50,153 nt of DNA from CAZHAC01 sp964383855 (GCA_964383855.1 CAYLIP010000013.1:1-50153), one strand, 5' to 3'; shown: positions 15,146 through 23,717, numbered from the stretch's first letter. Numbers and translations are program-made. The notes: generated by a model from the letters alone, not told the origin.

Positions 15146-15889
15146 TCAGAGCTGAGGGCCGCCCGGCCGGCAGCTCAACTCGGCGAGGTGCTCCCAGTCG
15201 TGCTCCAGGGTGCGCCGCAGCGCCATTCGCAGCGAACGCCGCTGCCCGTTGGACTTGAGCCGTATGGCCGAGCGCTGCTGCGGCGTGGTGGCGCGAACGG
15301 TCTCTTCGAAGAGCCCCTCCACCTCCATCAGCGCCTGCGGCAGCGCAAGGTCGCCGCGCTCGGCGAGCCTGCCGATGCGGGAGAAGCCGGGCGCCCCCTC
15401 AAGGGCGGCCGAGAGGTAGGCGCCGGGTACGGCGGCGATATGGAGCAGGATCGCGCGCGCGGTGCGGCCTCCAGCCGCCGGCTTCGAGTCCAGCGTCTCC
15501 GAAGTTTGCGCGGCGGCCCAGCCGGCCAGCTCCTCGCGCATCCATCGAAAGCGCGCGAGCAGCTCGTCGATCTCATCCTGGCTCACCGGCTCGAGATCGC
15601 CCTGGAAGACGACCGCTGCGGAGCCGTTGCCGATGAACTCGCCTTCGGTGATGTGCTCGGCGACGTCGACCTCGAAGGGCGCCGACGCGTCGACCACCTG
15701 GCCGTGCCTGGCCTGGAAGCGGAGGTAGGCCCGAATCGCCTCGGGGGCCGCCCCGAGCGCCTCTTCGGTGCTGGGGCCGGTCGCCACGCAGCCCGGCAGG
15801 GAGAGGACGTGGACCATTGTCTTCTTCCGCATCGGCCCCGACTCCAGGTGCAGCGGATACACGTTTATGGCCAACTTGGTTTGTCGCAT
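15146..15889 (-). CDS. HicB-like / DinB-like two-domain protein
   Basis: 247 aa from ATG 15889; the frame is open further upstream but the extension is low-complexity and antisense to another gene. The N-terminal part (1-100: KLAINVYPLHLESGPMRKKTM.., CVATGPSTEEALGAAPEAIRAYL) resembles the HicB/UPF0150-type fold. The C-terminal part (120-245) resembles DinB/YfiT four-helix bundles, ending in LEHDWEHLAEL. This combination occurs in proteins of unknown function, and I see no HicA partner. It diverges from the next gene with only 29 bp between start codons. Confidence 0.65.
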   Translation of the reverse strand: MRQTKLAINVYPLHLESGPMRKKTMVHVLSLPGCVATGPSTEEALGAAPEAIRAYLRFQARHGQVVDASAPFEVDVAEHITEGEFIGNGSAAVVFQGDLEPVSQDEIDELLARFRWMREELAGWAAAQTSETLDSKPAAGGRTARAILLHIAAVPGAYLSAALEGAPGFSRIGRLAERGDLALPQALMEVEGLFEETVRATTPQQRSAIRLKSNGQRRSLRMALRRTLEHDWEHLAELSCRPGGPQL

Positions 15890-15918
15890 CCAGTATCCCT
15901 TGGGTAAGGTGAGCGGCG

Positions 15919-16458
15919 ATGCACGCCGGCTCGCTGCTGGTGGGGATGGCCGTCGGGGCGCTGATGACACTGGTCGCCATGCGGCTGGTGGGCCGTCGAC
16001 GGCCCGAGTGGCCCTCGCCCGCCGTCGACCGCCGGGTCCCCGCCGCCCAGGCGAGTCAGGCAGGCCAGGCGCGCTCGGTCGAGCCCCCCCCGGCGCCGGT
16101 GCTCGAGGCGCAGCCGGCCGTGCCAGCGCAACCGCCCGCCTCACCTGCCGCGCCACCTGCCGCGCCACCTTTCGCGCCGCTTCCCGCGCCGCCGGTCCTC
16201 CGCGCCGCCGCCCCGACCGGCCAGGCCGAGTTCGACCGGCCCCGCTCGCCGGGCCTGCGCGCGGCCCACGCCGACGATCCGCTCAGGGAGCTCCTCGAGC
16301 GCAACCGGCGGCTCAACCGAGACACCGACGAGCGGCTGCAGCGTGACGGGCCAGGGCCCTCGGGCGGGCCGGCCCGGCATCCGGCCGGCGCGGGCGACGA
16401 CCTGCTGGAGCGAACGCGCCGGCTGGACGAGGACACCCGCCGCCGGCTCAGCCGCTGA
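15919..16458 (+). CDS. membrane-anchored proline-rich hypothetical protein
   Basis: 179 aa. One N-terminal membrane helix (about 3-24) is followed by a long Pro/Ala linker (50-100) and two similar charged segments, DPLRELLERNRRLNRDTDERL (about 118-138) and DDLLERTRRLDEDTRRRLS (about 159-178), which look like a duplicated helical motif. AAGGTGAG precedes ATG 15919. The strong compositional bias means the frame could be debated, but the membrane segment and internal repeat support it. Function unknown. Confidence 0.6.
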   Translation: MHAGSLLVGMAVGALMTLVAMRLVGRRRPEWPSPAVDRRVPAAQASQAGQARSVEPPPAPVLEAQPAVPAQPPASPAAPPAAPPFAPLPAPPVLRAAAPTGQAEFDRPRSPGLRAAHADDPLRELLERNRRLNRDTDERLQRDGPGPSGGPARHPAGAGDDLLERTRRLDEDTRRRLSR

Positions 16459-16485
16459 CGGCTTCAGGCCTGACCGCGGCCCTGA

Positions 16486-16899
16486 TCAGGGCCGACGCTG
16501 GTTGAACCGGATCAGGTTGCCGGACGGGTCCCGGAACGCGCAGTCCCTTACGCCGTAGGGCTGGTCCACCGGCTCCTGGAGCACCTCGCCACCTCCCGCC
16601 CGCAGGTGTTCGAAGGTGGCGTCGAGATCGTCCGTGGTGAAGATGACGCCGCGCAGCAGGCCCTTGGCGAGCATCTCCTTCATCGCCTGGCGGTCGGCCG
16701 GGGCGGCGTTGGGGTCGGCCAGCGGGGGCTCGAGAACGATGTTGACGTCGGGCTGGGCCCTCGGTCCGACGGTGGTCCAGCGCATGCCCTCGTACTTCAC
16801 GTCGCCTCGGACTTCGAGCCCGAGAAGATCCCGGTAGAAGGCAAGCGCCTCGTCGTGGTCGTGGACGGCGACGAAGCAGTTCTGCAGTTTGAGTTCCAT
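16486..16899 (-). CDS. VOC-family (glyoxalase/dioxygenase fold) protein
   Basis: 137 aa with the beta-alpha-beta-beta-beta layout of the vicinal oxygen chelate superfamily: NCFVAVHDHDEALAFYRDLLGLEV at the start and PYGVRDCAFRDPSGNLIRFNQ at the end. Members are metal-dependent lyases, dioxygenases or resistance proteins; the substrate cannot be told. It follows the AraC-type regulator gene by 4 bp and is probably co-transcribed with and controlled by it. Confidence 0.85.
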   Translation of the reverse strand: MELKLQNCFVAVHDHDEALAFYRDLLGLEVRGDVKYEGMRWTTVGPRAQPDVNIVLEPPLADPNAAPADRQAMKEMLAKGLLRGVIFTTDDLDATFEHLRAGGGEVLQEPVDQPYGVRDCAFRDPSGNLIRFNQRRP

Positions 16900-16903
16900 G
16901 CGA

Positions 16904-17329
16904 TCACCGTAGGAGCGGCGAGGCAGCGGACGCTTCTTCGTTTCTGCTCGGTTTTGTCATCACCTTCACGACGCAGGGCGGGATGACCGCGGCCGCCGAG
17001 TGGGCGCGTGCGCGATAGGCGCTGGGGGGCTCGCCGACCAGCTCCGTGAAGCGCGAGCTGAAAGAGCCCAATGACGTACAACCGACCGCGAAGCAGGCAT
17101 CGGTCACCGTGATGTCGCCACGCCTGAGCAGGGTCTTGGCTCTCTCGATCCTGCGGGTCATGAGGTAGCTGTACGGGCTCTCGCCGAACGCGGCCTTGAA
17201 GCTGCGCGAGAAGTGACCGGTCGACATCGCGGCCGAGCGGGCAAGGGCGGGCACATCGAGCGGCCGGTCGAAATCGCGATCCATCCGGTCCTTGGCCCTG
17301 CGCAGCCTCACCAGGTCAGAGATCTCCAT
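16904..17329 (-). CDS. AraC-family transcriptional regulator (DNA-binding domain only)
   Basis: 141 aa, essentially just the double-HTH AraC domain: LDVPALARSAAMSTGHFSRSFKAAFGESPYSYL (first HTH) and ITVTDACFAVGCTSLGSFSSRFTELVGEPPSAYR (second HTH with the signature). The ligand-binding domain is absent. A 30-residue tail follows. It is upstream of and nearly touching the VOC gene, an arrangement common for small AraC/glyoxalase pairs. Confidence 0.9.
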   Translation of the reverse strand: MEISDLVRLRRAKDRMDRDFDRPLDVPALARSAAMSTGHFSRSFKAAFGESPYSYLMTRRIERAKTLLRRGDITVTDACFAVGCTSLGSFSSRFTELVGEPPSAYRARAHSAAAVIPPCVVKVMTKPSRNEEASAASPLLR

Positions 17330-17442
17330 CGAGGCGCACCAATGATGCTACGAAGCCGGCGTCGTGGTCCCCTGGGTTATCTCGGCGATGAGCAGGTTTG
17401 GAGAGCGGTCGGGCGGAACCGGTACCCTCCATGGTTGCCGGA

Positions 17443-17518
17443 GCCCCAGTAGCTCAGGGGACAGAGCAACCGCCTCCTAAGCGGTTGGCCGCAGGTTCGA
17501 GTCCTGCCTGGGGCACCA
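17443..17518 (+). tRNA. tRNA-Arg (CCT)
   Basis: A 76-nt cloverleaf with acceptor GCCCCAG / CTGGGGC, encoded CCA (17516-17518), anticodon stem ACCGC..GCGGT and loop CTCCTAA giving anticodon CCT, and T-arm GCAGGTTCGAGTCCTGC. The following 226 bp before the thioesterase gene contain no gene I recognise. Confidence 0.95.
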
Positions 17519-17744
17519 CTTGTCCACCGCCGTATCATCCAGCGCCGACTCCGAGCGCTATGCGCCGCTCATCGAGGGGTTCGCGCTGCGGGGGTCGCAC
17601 TGATCCCGGTCGCACGGCGCTCAGGACCCTCTACCGCGGAGGAGAAGGGCCAGGAACTCCTGTCGCGTCACGGTCGCCCCGGGATCCCGACGCCATCGCG
17701 GGTATCCGCTGAGCCTGGAGCCGCGGCCGTGCCGACAATAGGGT

Positions 17745-18539
17745 GTGCTGGCCACCGCCTTCTACGTTCCCGACGGGAACGGCCGGTTCCGCAGCACGCC
17801 GGCCACCGCCGGCCCCTGGAGCGCCGATGCCCAGCACGGCGGCCCGCCGTCCGCGCTGCTGGCGCGGGAATTCGAGCTCACCGACCGGGATCCCGGCCAG
17901 CGGCTGGCCCGCATCGCGGTCGAGATCCTGCGGCCGGTCCCCGTCCAGCCGCTCAGGGTCCACGCGCGCATCATTCGACCCGGGCGGCGGGTGACCCTGC
18001 TGGAGGGCAGCATCGAGGTCGACGGGCGGCCGGTGGTCCTGGCACGGGGTTGGCGTGTCGCCCGCTCCGACACGCGAGCGGGCGCGACGGCAGGCGGGCC
18101 GCCGCCGCCGCCGATTCCGCAGGAGCCGGACAGGACCCGACCTGACTGGCCGAATGGCCATCTCGACGGCTACATCCGAGCCCTCGAGGCCCGCACGACC
18201 TCGGGCGAGTTCGGCGGGACCGGGCCGGCGGCCGCCTGGACGCACATCGAGACCCCCCTCGTGGAAGGTGAGGAGCCGACTCCCTTCCAGCGTGCGGCCC
18301 TGGTCGCCGATTCGGGCAGCGGCGTCAGCCAGGGCATCGACCTCCGCCGCTGGCTCGCCGTCAACGTCGAACTCACCGTCGCCACCCACCGCGACCCGGA
18401 GGGAGCGTGGATCCACCTCGACGCCGCCACCGTGATCGGTCCGGATGGGACCGGCCGGGCCGACACCGTCCTCAGCGACCTCGACGGCCCTTTCGGCCGC
18501 GGCCTCCAGACCCTGGTGGTCGCCCCGCTGGACCGCTGA
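17745..18539 (+). CDS. acyl-CoA thioesterase-like (TesB-type hotdog) protein
   Basis: 264 aa, the size of a double-hotdog thioesterase. The motif SADAQHGGPPSALLARE near residues 26-42 is characteristic of TesB-like/PaaI-like thioesterases that hydrolyse acyl-CoA; the second hotdog is in about residues 140-264. Start GTG 17745; GACAAT (17734-17739) ends 5 nt upstream, suggesting a leaderless transcript. It converges with the next gene. Substrate unknown. Confidence 0.75.
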   Translation: MLATAFYVPDGNGRFRSTPATAGPWSADAQHGGPPSALLAREFELTDRDPGQRLARIAVEILRPVPVQPLRVHARIIRPGRRVTLLEGSIEVDGRPVVLARGWRVARSDTRAGATAGGPPPPPIPQEPDRTRPDWPNGHLDGYIRALEARTTSGEFGGTGPAAAWTHIETPLVEGEEPTPFQRAALVADSGSGVSQGIDLRRWLAVNVELTVATHRDPEGAWIHLDAATVIGPDGTGRADTVLSDLDGPFGRGLQTLVVAPLDR

Positions 18540-18576
18540 CAGGCGTCCTCCCCCGGCTCGGCGGGCGGAGTCTCGG

Positions 18577-19008
18577 CTAGGACTGAGCGGCGTCGATCGC
18601 GGGCTGCGCCACGGCAGTCAGGAACCGGGCCTGGCTTCCGCCCCCTTTCAGGTCGGCGACGTACCGGACCGGCCGGTTGTGGCCGAAGTCGAGGCTGAAC
18701 GTGCGGGCGCCTGGCGCCGCCTCGTCGCCCTGGTCGATCGAGAGGTCGACCTCCCCCAGGCTGCGGTGAAACGTCTGGCCCACGGCGAAGTGATCGAAGA
18801 CGAGAACGTAGGTGCCGGGATCCAGGACGATGGTCGCCAGGTGGTGCCCGCCGAGGGAGGCGACGGCTGCGAACACGGTCAGGCGCGACTGTTCACGGTA
18901 GGCCAGGCTCGGTGAGCAGGCGCTCGACAGGACCAGGCAGGCCAGGGAGCAGAGGGAGGCGAGGCGGCACAAAACCTGATAGTGACGATACCCACTTTTA
19001 CGCGGCAT
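18577..19008 (-). CDS. putative secreted lipoprotein
   Basis: 143 aa. The N-terminal hydrophobic stretch CRLASLCSLACLVLSSAC ends in a lipobox-like LSSAC, with Cys at about position 31. The mature domain is beta-rich (VFAAVASLGGHHLATIVLDPGTYVLVFDH). No family recognised. The start is uncertain because the first ATG gives an unusually long n-region and no Shine-Dalgarno is seen; an internal TTG start is possible. Confidence 0.55.
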   Translation of the reverse strand: MPRKSGYRHYQVLCRLASLCSLACLVLSSACSPSLAYREQSRLTVFAAVASLGGHHLATIVLDPGTYVLVFDHFAVGQTFHRSLGEVDLSIDQGDEAAPGARTFSLDFGHNRPVRYVADLKGGGSQARFLTAVAQPAIDAAQS

Positions 19009-19099
19009 TTCGCAACCGGCAGGGCGGCCCGCCGGCCGAGCGGTGGGTCTTGGTCAAAGCCGTGGGGTCGATCGCCGCCGGCTGGCGGCGATCCCTGGC

Positions 19100-19354
19100 T
19101 CAGCGCCGGGCCCGCGGACCCCCGTTGCGCTTGGCCAGGGCCTCGTTGAATGCGGTGGCGAGGGCGACGTAGGCGACGTGTTCGGCGCTGCGGCCGCTGG
19201 TCGAGCGATTGGTGGCGGCGGCTCGCAGCTCGGCCGCCGAGTCCCTCAGCTGGTCCAGGTCCTCATGCGCCATCTCGAGCAGCTCGATCCGGGCGCCGGC
19301 CAGGAACTCCTCTGCCATCGTCAACGCCCTCGACGTGATCGTGTCGTTCTGCAT
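19100..19354 (-). CDS. small helical hypothetical protein
   Basis: 84 aa from ATG 19354 with an excellent Shine-Dalgarno (GGAGGAAGAC directly upstream). All-helical, acidic N-terminal half (LTMAEEFLAGARIELLEMAHEDLDQLRDSAAELR), ending in a basic tail. No family recognised; the strong RBS and codon pattern argue that it is expressed. Confidence 0.65.
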   Translation of the reverse strand: MQNDTITSRALTMAEEFLAGARIELLEMAHEDLDQLRDSAAELRAAATNRSTSGRSAEHVAYVALATAFNEALAKRNGGPRARR

Positions 19355-19399
19355 GTCTTCCTCCGCGGCCCTGGTCGGCCGTCGCATAGTCGAGGCGGA

Positions 19400-19570
19400 T
19401 CAGTCGCGCTTCTTGGTCGGCCTGCCGCTGGCGTCCGACCGGGTCACTGCTCGGTAGTGCGACTGGGTTGTCTTCTCCAGCTCGTCAGCCGCCGCGTAGC
19501 GCTTCTGCTCGGCATTCCCGGGGCCGTTGCGCCGGGCCATCAGCCGTCGCAGGAACCTGGGCAGTTGCAT
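19400..19570 (-). CDS. very small basic hypothetical protein
   Basis: 56 aa from ATG 19570, within a longer open frame (to 20035) whose upstream part is low-complexity. The product is highly basic (PRFLRRLMARRNG... SGRPTKKRD). CATACT on the minus strand lies 8 nt upstream, so a leaderless message is possible; no Shine-Dalgarno. It is 45 bp upstream of the 84-aa gene on the same strand. Function unknown. Confidence 0.4.
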   Translation of the reverse strand: MQLPRFLRRLMARRNGPGNAEQKRYAAADELEKTTQSHYRAVTRSDASGRPTKKRD

Positions 19571-19698
19571 GCGGGCTGAGTATGCACCCTTCTCAACGAT
19601 GCAAGTGCCCGGGCTCCCTCGGGATGGCCGCATCGCCAGCCCGTACCCACGATAGTACGGTGAGCGGCGGCGGCCGCAGCAGCCGCCCCTCCCGCTGC

Positions 19699-19992
19699 TC
19701 AGTCGCGGTCGGCGATCTCCATGTCCACGTCGCCGCGCTTGGCGGCATCGCGGGCCCAGGCGGCGATCAGCCGCTGGAGGACCGGCCGGTCGGCGGTGAC
19801 GCGCGCGACCTCCGCTCCCTCGCCGTCGAACCACAGCGCGGAGCCGCCGAGCCAGCGAACCTTCACGGCGACGGTCGAAACCCGGGCCTGCACGGCGTCC
19901 AGGAACTCCTTGGCGTCGGCTTCGGAGCCACGATAGGTGAAGGGCGCCGTCAGCAGGGTGTCGCTGGTGTCGCCAAGCACGGGGTCTGCCAC
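19699..19992 (-). CDS. hypothetical protein, start uncertain
   Basis: 97 aa if started at GTG 19992; TTG 20004 is an alternative and the frame is open to 20298. The C-terminal 80 residues look like a folded alpha/beta protein (TLLTAPFTYRGSEADAKEF, VAVKVRWLGGSALWF, PVLQRLIAAWARDAAKRG), unlike the low-complexity upstream extension. No family recognised. Confidence 0.45.
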   Translation of the reverse strand: MADPVLGDTSDTLLTAPFTYRGSEADAKEFLDAVQARVSTVAVKVRWLGGSALWFDGEGAEVARVTADRPVLQRLIAAWARDAAKRGDVDMEIADRD

Positions 19993-20122
19993 AAAGGCCT
20001 CCAAGGACGGGTGACGGCGACCGATGGCGAGCCAAGGTCTGGCCGGCCCCGGGGTGTTGCTGAATTCACTGTACGCGCTGCCGGGCGCAAGCAGGCGCGG
20101 GGGGCGGTTGCTGGCCGGCGGA

Positions 20123-20159
20123 GGAGGCGGAGAGGAGCGCCAGGCCCCCCTCCGCCTCC
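20123..20159 (-). terminator. hairpin after the DUF4386-like gene
   Basis: Perfect 10-bp stem GGAGGCGGAG / CTCCGCCTCC with a 17-nt loop, 13 bp after the stop of the membrane protein gene. No U-tract, so its termination strength is uncertain. Confidence 0.45.
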
Positions 20160-20171
20160 GGTCTATGGACC

Positions 20172-20810
20172 TCAGGCTGACTGGCTCACGGGCCGGCTCC
20201 CGGCGACCCGGGCGGGCGCGGATGCAAAACCGGCCAGCTGCGCCCCCGTGATGCCCAGCGCCGACAGCATCGCGAGCGCGCTGATCGTGTCCACCCATTC
20301 GGGGATGGGAGCCAGCGTGATCAACATGACCGCCCCCGCGGCGATCAGCAAGTAGCCGGCAACCCGGGAAAAGAGGCCCGTGCGCAGGATCGCGATTCCC
20401 AGCAGCACGTTGCCGATGATCTCGGCGAAGCCGCCACCCATGAAGAAGGGAAACATGGCCGCCGGCGGATGGCTCGGGTTGAGGTGGCTGGCTGCCAGGT
20501 AGGGCAGGACGATGGCGTCGAGCAGTCCCAGAGCGATTTCGTAGACAAGGATCGAGAGGGTGACCAGAACGAAGCCGGCCACACTCAAGACCGGTGCTCG
20601 CGGCGCAAGCGCTCCCACGAGTACGGGTAAACCGACGATGAGAAGCAGCCCCGCGAGCATGCCGACCAGGTGAGCCGCGATGTTGGCGGGGTTCTCAGGA
20701 TTTGATCCGTCCGCGCCATCCGACAGTCGCAGCACGACCTCGACTGCGGCCAGGATCACCGATCCGGCTACCAGGGCGGCGCCCCCGAGCTGGTTGATGC
20801 GTTGACTCAT
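20172..20810 (-). CDS. polytopic membrane protein (DUF4386-like)
   Basis: 212 aa from ATG 20810 with AAGGCAAGGA directly upstream. About six membrane helices (near residues 8-27, 44-64, 70-105, 125-145, 146-166, 172-195), small periplasmic loops and a short polar tail. The pattern fits the poorly characterised DUF4386 family. It diverges from the sensor kinase gene, with about 170 bp between them, and could be a target of that system; this is inference from position. Confidence 0.65.
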   Translation of the reverse strand: MSQRINQLGGAALVAGSVILAAVEVVLRLSDGADGSNPENPANIAAHLVGMLAGLLLIVGLPVLVGALAPRAPVLSVAGFVLVTLSILVYEIALGLLDAIVLPYLAASHLNPSHPPAAMFPFFMGGGFAEIIGNVLLGIAILRTGLFSRVAGYLLIAAGAVMLITLAPIPEWVDTISALAMLSALGITGAQLAGFASAPARVAGSRPVSQSA

Positions 20811-20968
20811 TCCTTGCCTTGCCTCCTGTGTGGTTTGTTTGCGGCCCGCGGTGACCGCCGAGGTCAAGCTAGGAGTCCAGGTGCAGCCTGTCGTCAGCCG
20901 CACTGACGATCTTTTCTCCTCCTCACGGCCTCATTCCCGAGGAGGACGATTTCCGGTTCTTCCGCCGC

Positions 20969-20974
20969 TAACCT
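20969..20974 (+). promoter_or_regulatory. -10 of the leaderless sensor-kinase operon
   Basis: TAACCT, then 7 nt, then ATG 20982. No Shine-Dalgarno is present, consistent with a leaderless transcript. Confidence 0.45.
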
Positions 20975-20981
20975 TCTGCCG

Positions 20982-22898
20982 ATGCAGGAGCGGCAGGCCT
21001 CGGTGCTGAGGTGGCTCGCCCATCCGGCGACGATCGACTGGCTGGTTGCCGCCGGCTGGACTCTCGCGACCGAACTCGAGGCGGCGCTCAGGTATCGAGC
21101 GGCTCCACGGACTTTCGCGGTCAGCGCTCTGGCCGGGCTCATGCTCCTCGGACTGTTCTGGTGGCGCCGCCGGCCGGCGCTGGCAATGGCATCGGTGGGC
21201 GCGGCCGGGGCGATCGGCGCCGTCGCCGGCGGCGGGCAAGCCAACGCCCCCGTCTTCGCAATCTTCCTCGTCAGTTACGCCCTCGGCGCCTATGCGGGCT
21301 GGCGGCAGATGCTGATCGGAATGGTGATCCCGCCGCTCACCGTCGCCTTCATCGATAGCCTGCATCCGGGACCCTATCCGCTGCCCGACGCCGTCGCCTA
21401 TTTCGCGGTCTTCGAGGTGGGCTTCCCGGTCGTCGTCGGCCGTCTCGTCCGCAACCGGGCTCGACTGGTGCAGCGCCTTCGAATGCGAAGAGCCACCCTC
21501 GAGCTCGAAAGGCAGCTCGCAGCCGAGGCCGCGCGCTCCTCCGAGCGGTCCGGCCTGGCCGCCCGGCTGGATGCGCTTGTGGTCCGCGGCGTGGATGAGA
21601 TCATCGGGCTGTCTGGCGAAGCCGAGAATGCACCCGACGGGAAGGCGATGGCGGCCAGGATCGAGGAGTGCGCCCGCACGCTCCTGGAGCAGATGCGTGA
21701 GATGCTCCTGGAGCTGGGCTCGACGGGCATGGGCTCGCCGGTGCAGGGGGATCACCCGATCGAGCCCGAGGAGCGCCGGGCTCGGATCCGGCCGCCGGCA
21801 ACGATCCGGCAGCTGCCCTGGCCGTTCCTCCTGGCGGCCACATTCTTCGTCGCTTTCGAGCTCGAGCTGGCGGTTCGCCAGCTCTCCCAGGCTCGCGCGC
21901 CGCTCGTATTGCTGGCCGCCCTCGCGATGGCTGCGCCACTGGGCTGGTGCGGCCGGCGGCCGCTGGCGGCCACAGCCGCGGCGCTGGCAGCCGCCACCCT
22001 GTTCTCGAGACTTGCCGTTCCGCTCGAGTCGCTCCTGGTCCCGGTTGGTCTCTTTCTGATCCTTCCCTTCTGCGTGGCGGCCTTCTCGGACCGAGCCTGG
22101 GCGCTGATCGGTCTGGCGGTCTGCGCCGCGGGCCTGACGGCGGCGTTCGGTCTGGCCGACGTGGTGATGAACGGGGGCCTGGTCTCGCTCGGCTTCTGGA
22201 CCGCCGGCCTGTACGTTCGGGACCGCGTCCGGCTGGCGGCCGAACTCGACGAAACGAACCAGCAGATCGCGGAGGAGCGCGACGCGCGCGCCATGCGGGC
22301 GGTCCGGCAAGAGCGTGCCCGAGTCGCGAGGGAAATGCACGACGTGGTGGGCCATACGCTGACGGTGGTCGTGCTGCAGGCTGGTGCCGCCCGCCGCCTT
22401 TGGGGGGCCGACCGCGCTTCAGCCTTGAGCGCGCTGCGAACCGTGAAGGCGATAGCGCTGGGCGGCCTGGCCGACCTCCTGCACAGCCTTCGCAGCCTGG
22501 AAACCGAGCCCCGTCAGTTTGGCCGCTTGGACGCGATCCCGGCAGTGATCGAGATGACGAAGGCGGCTGGACTCGAGGTCAGCCTCGAGATGCGGGCGCC
22601 CGAGCAAGCTTTGAGTCCCGAGCTGGAGGTGGCCGCTTACCGGGTCGTTCAGGAGGCGCTCACGAACGCGCTCAAGCACTCACCAAAGGCCCAGGCCAGC
22701 GTCCGCGTCTGCTGCAGCGACCACGCACTCGATCTCGAGATCCTCAACCCGCTCCATTCGCCCGATCAGCCTTCGCCAACCGGTGGCCATGGACTGCGGA
22801 GCATGGAGGCTCGGGTCGTCGAGCTCGGCGGTGCTCTCGACTGGGGCCCGCATGACGGGCTCTTTCGGGTTCACGCAACGCTGCCCGTGCGAGCCTGA
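20982..22898 (+). CDS. NarL/DesK-type sensor histidine kinase with duplicated sensor half
   Basis: 638 aa, about twice the usual size. The first half has membrane helices (about 15-155) followed by a coiled region 160-245 that looks like a dimerisation/phosphoacceptor helix, but Asp (D194-197 region) stands where His is expected. The second half repeats the plan: helices (about 282-412), then the HisKA_3 box REMHDVVGHTL with H453, and a HATPase domain with N562 (EALTNALKH) and the G-box GGHGLRSM (601-608). It should phosphorylate the response regulator encoded 4 bp downstream. Signal unknown. Confidence 0.85.
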   Translation: MQERQASVLRWLAHPATIDWLVAAGWTLATELEAALRYRAAPRTFAVSALAGLMLLGLFWWRRRPALAMASVGAAGAIGAVAGGGQANAPVFAIFLVSYALGAYAGWRQMLIGMVIPPLTVAFIDSLHPGPYPLPDAVAYFAVFEVGFPVVVGRLVRNRARLVQRLRMRRATLELERQLAAEAARSSERSGLAARLDALVVRGVDEIIGLSGEAENAPDGKAMAARIEECARTLLEQMREMLLELGSTGMGSPVQGDHPIEPEERRARIRPPATIRQLPWPFLLAATFFVAFELELAVRQLSQARAPLVLLAALAMAAPLGWCGRRPLAATAAALAAATLFSRLAVPLESLLVPVGLFLILPFCVAAFSDRAWALIGLAVCAAGLTAAFGLADVVMNGGLVSLGFWTAGLYVRDRVRLAAELDETNQQIAEERDARAMRAVRQERARVAREMHDVVGHTLTVVVLQAGAARRLWGADRASALSALRTVKAIALGGLADLLHSLRSLETEPRQFGRLDAIPAVIEMTKAAGLEVSLEMRAPEQALSPELEVAAYRVVQEALTNALKHSPKAQASVRVCCSDHALDLEILNPLHSPDQPSPTGGHGLRSMEARVVELGGALDWGPHDGLFRVHATLPVRA

Positions 22899-22902
22899 CG
22901 CC

Positions 22903-23577
22903 ATGTCCATCCGCGTCGCCGTCGCGGACGACCAGGAGCTGGTGCGGGCCGGACTCCGCCTGATCGTCGAGGGCGAGCCCGACCTGCAGGTTGTGGGTGA
23001 GGCGAGCAACGGCGTGGATGCGATCGCCCTTGCCGAAGAGCAGGCGCCTGACGTCCTCCTGATGGATGTGCGGATGCCCGGGGTCGACGGGATCAAGGCC
23101 ACCGAGGCCATCCTGCGTGAGCCCCGCAACTCGACGGTGCGCATCTTGATGCTGACCACCTTCGACGAGGACGAGTACGTGTACGAGGCTCTGCGCGCCG
23201 GGGCCAGTGGGTTCCTGCTCAAGGACGCGCCGGCAGAGGACCTGGTTTCCGCGATTCGCCAGGTTCATCGCGGCGCCGACGGCTTGCTGGCACCTTCGAT
23301 CACGCGGCGACTCGTGGAGCGCTTCAGCCAGCATCGGCCCCAACGAGGCGCTCAGGCGGCGGACCTGGAGGACCTGACCTCACGCGAGCTGGACGTGCTG
23401 GCTCAGATTGCGCGCGGCCTCTCCAACGCCGAGATCGCAGCCGCCCTCTCCGTCAGCGAGACGACCGTCAAGACGCACGTTGCGCGGGTCCTGATGAAGC
23501 TCGGGCTGCGAGATCGGGTGCAGGCCGTGGTTGTCGCCTACGAAGCCGGCCTGGTCAGGCCCGGTGCCGCTCGCTAG
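22903..23577 (+). CDS. NarL/FixJ-type response regulator
   Basis: 224 aa from ATG 22903. Receiver domain 1-120 with the acidic pair near D9/D10, phosphoacceptor D55 (LLMDVRMPG), T/S switch residue (LTTFDED) and K105-region Lys (LLKDAP). The C-terminal LuxR HTH (about 158-220) contains LTSRELDVLAQIARGLSNAEIA and TTVKTHVARVLMKLG. Its start lies 4 bp after the kinase stop. The frame is open upstream inside the kinase gene, but this start gives the canonical receiver N-terminus. Confidence 0.95.
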   Translation: MSIRVAVADDQELVRAGLRLIVEGEPDLQVVGEASNGVDAIALAEEQAPDVLLMDVRMPGVDGIKATEAILREPRNSTVRILMLTTFDEDEYVYEALRAGASGFLLKDAPAEDLVSAIRQVHRGADGLLAPSITRRLVERFSQHRPQRGAQAADLEDLTSRELDVLAQIARGLSNAEIAAALSVSETTVKTHVARVLMKLGLRDRVQAVVVAYEAGLVRPGAAR

Positions 23578-23717
23578 CCGAACTGGAGTAGACCCGGGGT
23601 CAGGGCGCGCACGGTCGACTGATGGGAGCGCCGGCACCCGCTCGAGAAGCCAGTCGGGCTGGGCGCGTGAATCTGCGGCCGATCAGGTTCTTGAACCCAT
23701 CGGGGCGGCCAACTAGG

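Noticed and set aside
17519..17744. Decayed gene after tRNA-Arg
   Set aside because: Short open stretches exist in two frames, but none resembles a known protein and no frameshifted match could be assembled.
20931..22355. Minus-strand open frame (474 codons)
   Set aside because: Antisense to the sensor kinase, whose H-box and ATPase motifs are intact.
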